7,988 bases of DNA from an uncultured Ruminococcus sp. (GTDB lineage: Bacteria > Bacillota > Clostridia > Oscillospirales > Acutalibacteraceae), in assembly GCA_946414115.1 (NCBI GenBank), contig CAMKNF010000091.1, forward strand, positions 1 to 7,988, given 5' to 3'. The notes below the pieces were generated by a model. The model saw nothing but the letters and a program-made list of their open reading frames with translations, was not told the origin of the DNA and ran no database searches. This document shows, one piece after another, positions 6,211 to 7,988 of the stretch (position 1 is the stretch's first letter; each line of letters starts with the position of its first letter). The translations under genes were made by a program, and so were the position numbers.

Positions 6211-7824
6211 TTATACTAACTCATTATGCCCCGTATTACTGCGTGAAACCGCTTCCGTCAGCGCAACAAAAAGTATGAACAGCGGTGTTGTAATCGGCTG
6301 GGCGATGTTTACGACAGCCTGCACCGAATAGCAGATAACTGCCGATACACATACAATTGAAAGCGGATTTGAAAACGACTTTTTGATTGCTCCTGCAATT
6401 GTTCCGCCGACAACCGACAGATAGGCGATAAGACCAAAGGCGCCGATAGTGATAAGGTAGTTGAGATACTCGTTGTGAGCTGCGTTTGTTGAAGAGTCGC
6501 CGTACTTCATAAGCTCGGTGAAATAGGGAGAAAAAGCATAGTGGAATGTGTCGGGACCCGTACCGAAAAGCTTTTGAAAAAACGAAGCGTCACCGAAAAT
6601 ATCAAATGACTTTATCCACATAAAGCCTCGGTGAGTACCCCAGCTTTCGTCAAATCGCAATATGGATAAAAAGCCGTCAAGTTTTGTTGTGGTATCAACA
6701 ACGCTGAAGTAAAATACAGCAGACATAATTGCAATAACTGCGGCTGCAAAAAGTGAGCCGAGCACAATCGGAACTGCTTTTGAAAGCGTAAGATTCGGCT
6801 TTTTTTTATCAATTATGTAAAGCGCACCCGTAATTACAGCGGCAATACCAATTAGTATAAAGCCTGTGTTTGACTCGACAAAGAGCTTTTGAAACTCATC
6901 GATTTCTTTTGTCCTGCACCCGAACGACTGTGAAAGAAAAACGGTAAAAAGGCGTAGTATCTTTGCCGACGCAAGCATAACGGTAAGGCAGAGAAAATAT
7001 CTTTTCAGCCTTGAAATTTTACGTGAATACCAAATCAGCATAACAACTATGAACACACCGAGTCCGAGAATGCCCGAGTCGCTGTCTGCCGTCATCAAAG
7101 CCATAAAGCCGAGTGCCGAGGACACAAGATAAATTATCCTGAACATTGTCTTTTTCGTGTGAACCGACATCGTGATTACGACGGGAAGCATAACGCAGAT
7201 AAAGCTTGACATAAGATTTTTGTTGCCGATTGTCGAGGTAAAATCCTCAATTGTTTTTGCATCAAGTCGGGTGTACATACCAAGCGGGTCAATATAGCAG
7301 AAGTTGAGCACCGAAAGAAGATAAACAACAGCCGAGCCTGCCGCAAGAGCAACAAAAACGTATTCCATATAGTAGTAACAGCGGGTAATGACAAAGTATA
7401 TTCCCACATAAAATGCAATCAGAATAAGACCGTTGTTCCTGCCGGTCGGTGAACCGAAAAGAGCGTCGGTTGTATGCTTTGAAAAGACAGTTGAAATTAC
7501 GCACACTGCAAGAAATGCAAGCATTGCCCAGTCGGTAAATGTAAATTTTGTGATATTGGCTTTACTGACTGTCATTTCTGGTGTGCTGTATTTTTTAATG
7601 TCGCAGTACGCAAAATAAATCAGTACAGCCTCGGCAATTATCACAACTCCCGATAATGCCAAAAAGAAGTAGTATTTGTCATGGCGGATGTTAAAAAATG
7701 CGTCAGACGCAAACAGCGGAAAAACAGTGAACATCAGCACAAGGAAGTAGTTTAGCACTGCGTGCCTTGTTGAATATTTTTCCTGAAGTCTTGGACTTTC
7801 GGTTGTGTTTTTTGTATTGCTCAT
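6211..7824 (-). CDS. O-antigen ligase/polymerase-family (Wzy/WaaL-type) membrane protein
   Basis: A 537-residue polytopic membrane protein with about 12-14 hydrophobic segments (for example 22-40, 52-74, 98-115, 131-149, 205-221, 348-375, 487-525). The family features are GSPTGRNNGL at 124-133, TIGNKNLMSSF at 198-208, and a large extracytoplasmic loop at about 376-454. That loop contains WGTHRGFMW (395-403), FGTGPDTF (420-427) and AHNEYLNYL (449-457), where His450 matches the conserved His of Wzy/WaaL proteins. Such proteins polymerise or transfer lipid-linked glycans on the outer face of the membrane. In a Gram-positive host the product may be capsule, a wall polysaccharide or a glycosylated surface protein. 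The ATG at 7824 has AAAGG eight bases upstream. It has its own terminator, and no glycosyltransferase or flippase gene is in the window, so the substrate cannot be inferred. Ligase and polymerase cannot be separated from sequence alone. Confidence 0.87.
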   Translation of the reverse strand: MSNTKNTTESPRLQEKYSTRHAVLNYFLVLMFTVFPLFASDAFFNIRHDKYYFFLALSGVVIIAEAVLIYFAYCDIKKYSTPEMTVSKANITKFTFTDWAMLAFLAVCVISTVFSKHTTDALFGSPTGRNNGLILIAFYVGIYFVITRCYYYMEYVFVALAAGSAVVYLLSVLNFCYIDPLGMYTRLDAKTIEDFTSTIGNKNLMSSFICVMLPVVITMSVHTKKTMFRIIYLVSSALGFMALMTADSDSGILGLGVFIVVMLIWYSRKISRLKRYFLCLTVMLASAKILRLFTVFLSQSFGCRTKEIDEFQKLFVESNTGFILIGIAAVITGALYIIDKKKPNLTLSKAVPIVLGSLFAAAVIAIMSAVFYFSVVDTTTKLDGFLSILRFDESWGTHRGFMWIKSFDIFGDASFFQKLFGTGPDTFHYAFSPYFTELMKYGDSSTNAAHNEYLNYLITIGAFGLIAYLSVVGGTIAGAIKKSFSNPLSIVCVSAVICYSVQAVVNIAQPITTPLFILFVALTEAVSRSNTGHNELV

Positions 7825-7858
7825 TTTGGTTGCCTTTCAATTAATAATATTGCTATAA

Positions 7859-7882
7859 TTAATAAAGTTATCACTTTATTAA
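7859..7882. repeat. 24-bp perfect inverted repeat upstream of the O-antigen ligase-like gene
   Basis: TTAATAAAGT (7859-7868) and ACTTTATTAA (7873-7882) are perfect ten-base arms around a four-base spacer, centred about 46 bp upstream of the ATG at 7824. Its position fits a regulator-binding site at or near the promoter of that gene. No uridine tract or strong G/C stem suggests a terminator. No regulator for it is visible in the window. Confidence 0.5.
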
Positions 7883-7988
7883 AATTCATAGATTAACACG
7901 AAAAACAATAATTTAATGCGGAATGTGGAATTAGGAATGCGGAATTAATGGTCGCTACGCTCCGGATTTGTAATAGTGCGTGTTGTTT
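7883..7988. other. right-edge intergenic segment
   Basis: Apart from the heptamer array, nothing coding is seen here. The stretch from 7948 to the end (containing GGTCGCTACGCTCC) has no ORF or ribosome binding site, and its base composition differs from the AT-rich DNA before it. It may be part of a repeated element cut by the window edge. Confidence 0.4.
7913..7947. repeat. GGAATNN heptamer tandem repeat
   Basis: Four head-to-tail seven-base units, GGAATGT, GGAATTA, GGAATGC and GGAATTA (7920-7947), are preceded by a degenerate unit, TTAATGC (7913-7919). Read as 14-mers, 7920-7933 and 7934-7947 differ at one base. The stretch is non-coding and lies at the right edge beside a GC-richer segment (7950-7966), which suggests the margin of a dispersed intergenic repeat continuing beyond the window. 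Confidence 0.65.

Overview
The window looks like chromosomal DNA from a low-to-mid-GC anaerobic Firmicute, most probably a Clostridia/Oscillospiraceae (Ruminococcus- or Eubacterium siraeum-like) gut bacterium. This rests on AT-rich intergenic DNA, AGGAGG-type ribosome binding sites, a perfect sigma-A promoter, clostridial-looking protein families and dispersed palindromic repeats. The taxonomic call is inference; no rRNA or other marker gene is present.

Layout, left to right. Positions 1-42 hold the first 14 codons of a leftward gene that runs off the edge. An AT-rich divergent intergenic region of about 300 bp follows, then a rightward ybaK gene (Cys-tRNA(Pro)/Ala-tRNA(Pro) deacylase-type, 345-824). 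Next come an 82-bp multi-hairpin repeat able to fold as a cloverleaf (837-918) and a bidirectional terminator (949-981). Everything from there to 7824 is on the minus strand. In transcription order it is: an O-antigen ligase/polymerase-type membrane protein (7824-6211) with its own terminator (6181-6203); a consensus promoter with an overlapping palindromic operator (6054-6111); a TetR-family regulator (6029-5409); a 1345-residue RND efflux permease (5387-1350); and a small YbjQ-family protein (1300-989) that ends just before the shared terminator. The right edge is intergenic, with a 24-bp inverted repeat and a short GGAATNN heptamer array.

The functional core is a probable self-regulated efflux operon, tetR - RND permease - ybjQ, transcribed from one TTGACA-17-TATAAT promoter whose start site lies inside a 26-bp imperfect palindrome, the likely TetR operator. 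The most unusual element is the permease. Apart from about 310 extra residues it has the length and layout of an AcrB-type (HAE1) pump, but those residues form a nearly proline-free predicted coiled coil inserted in the N-terminal half, where AcrB has its docking domain. No membrane fusion adaptor or TolC-like gene is visible beside it, so the insert may stand in for a separate adaptor. The proton-relay residues also differ from AcrB (Asp-Asn in TM4, Asn in place of Lys in TM10).
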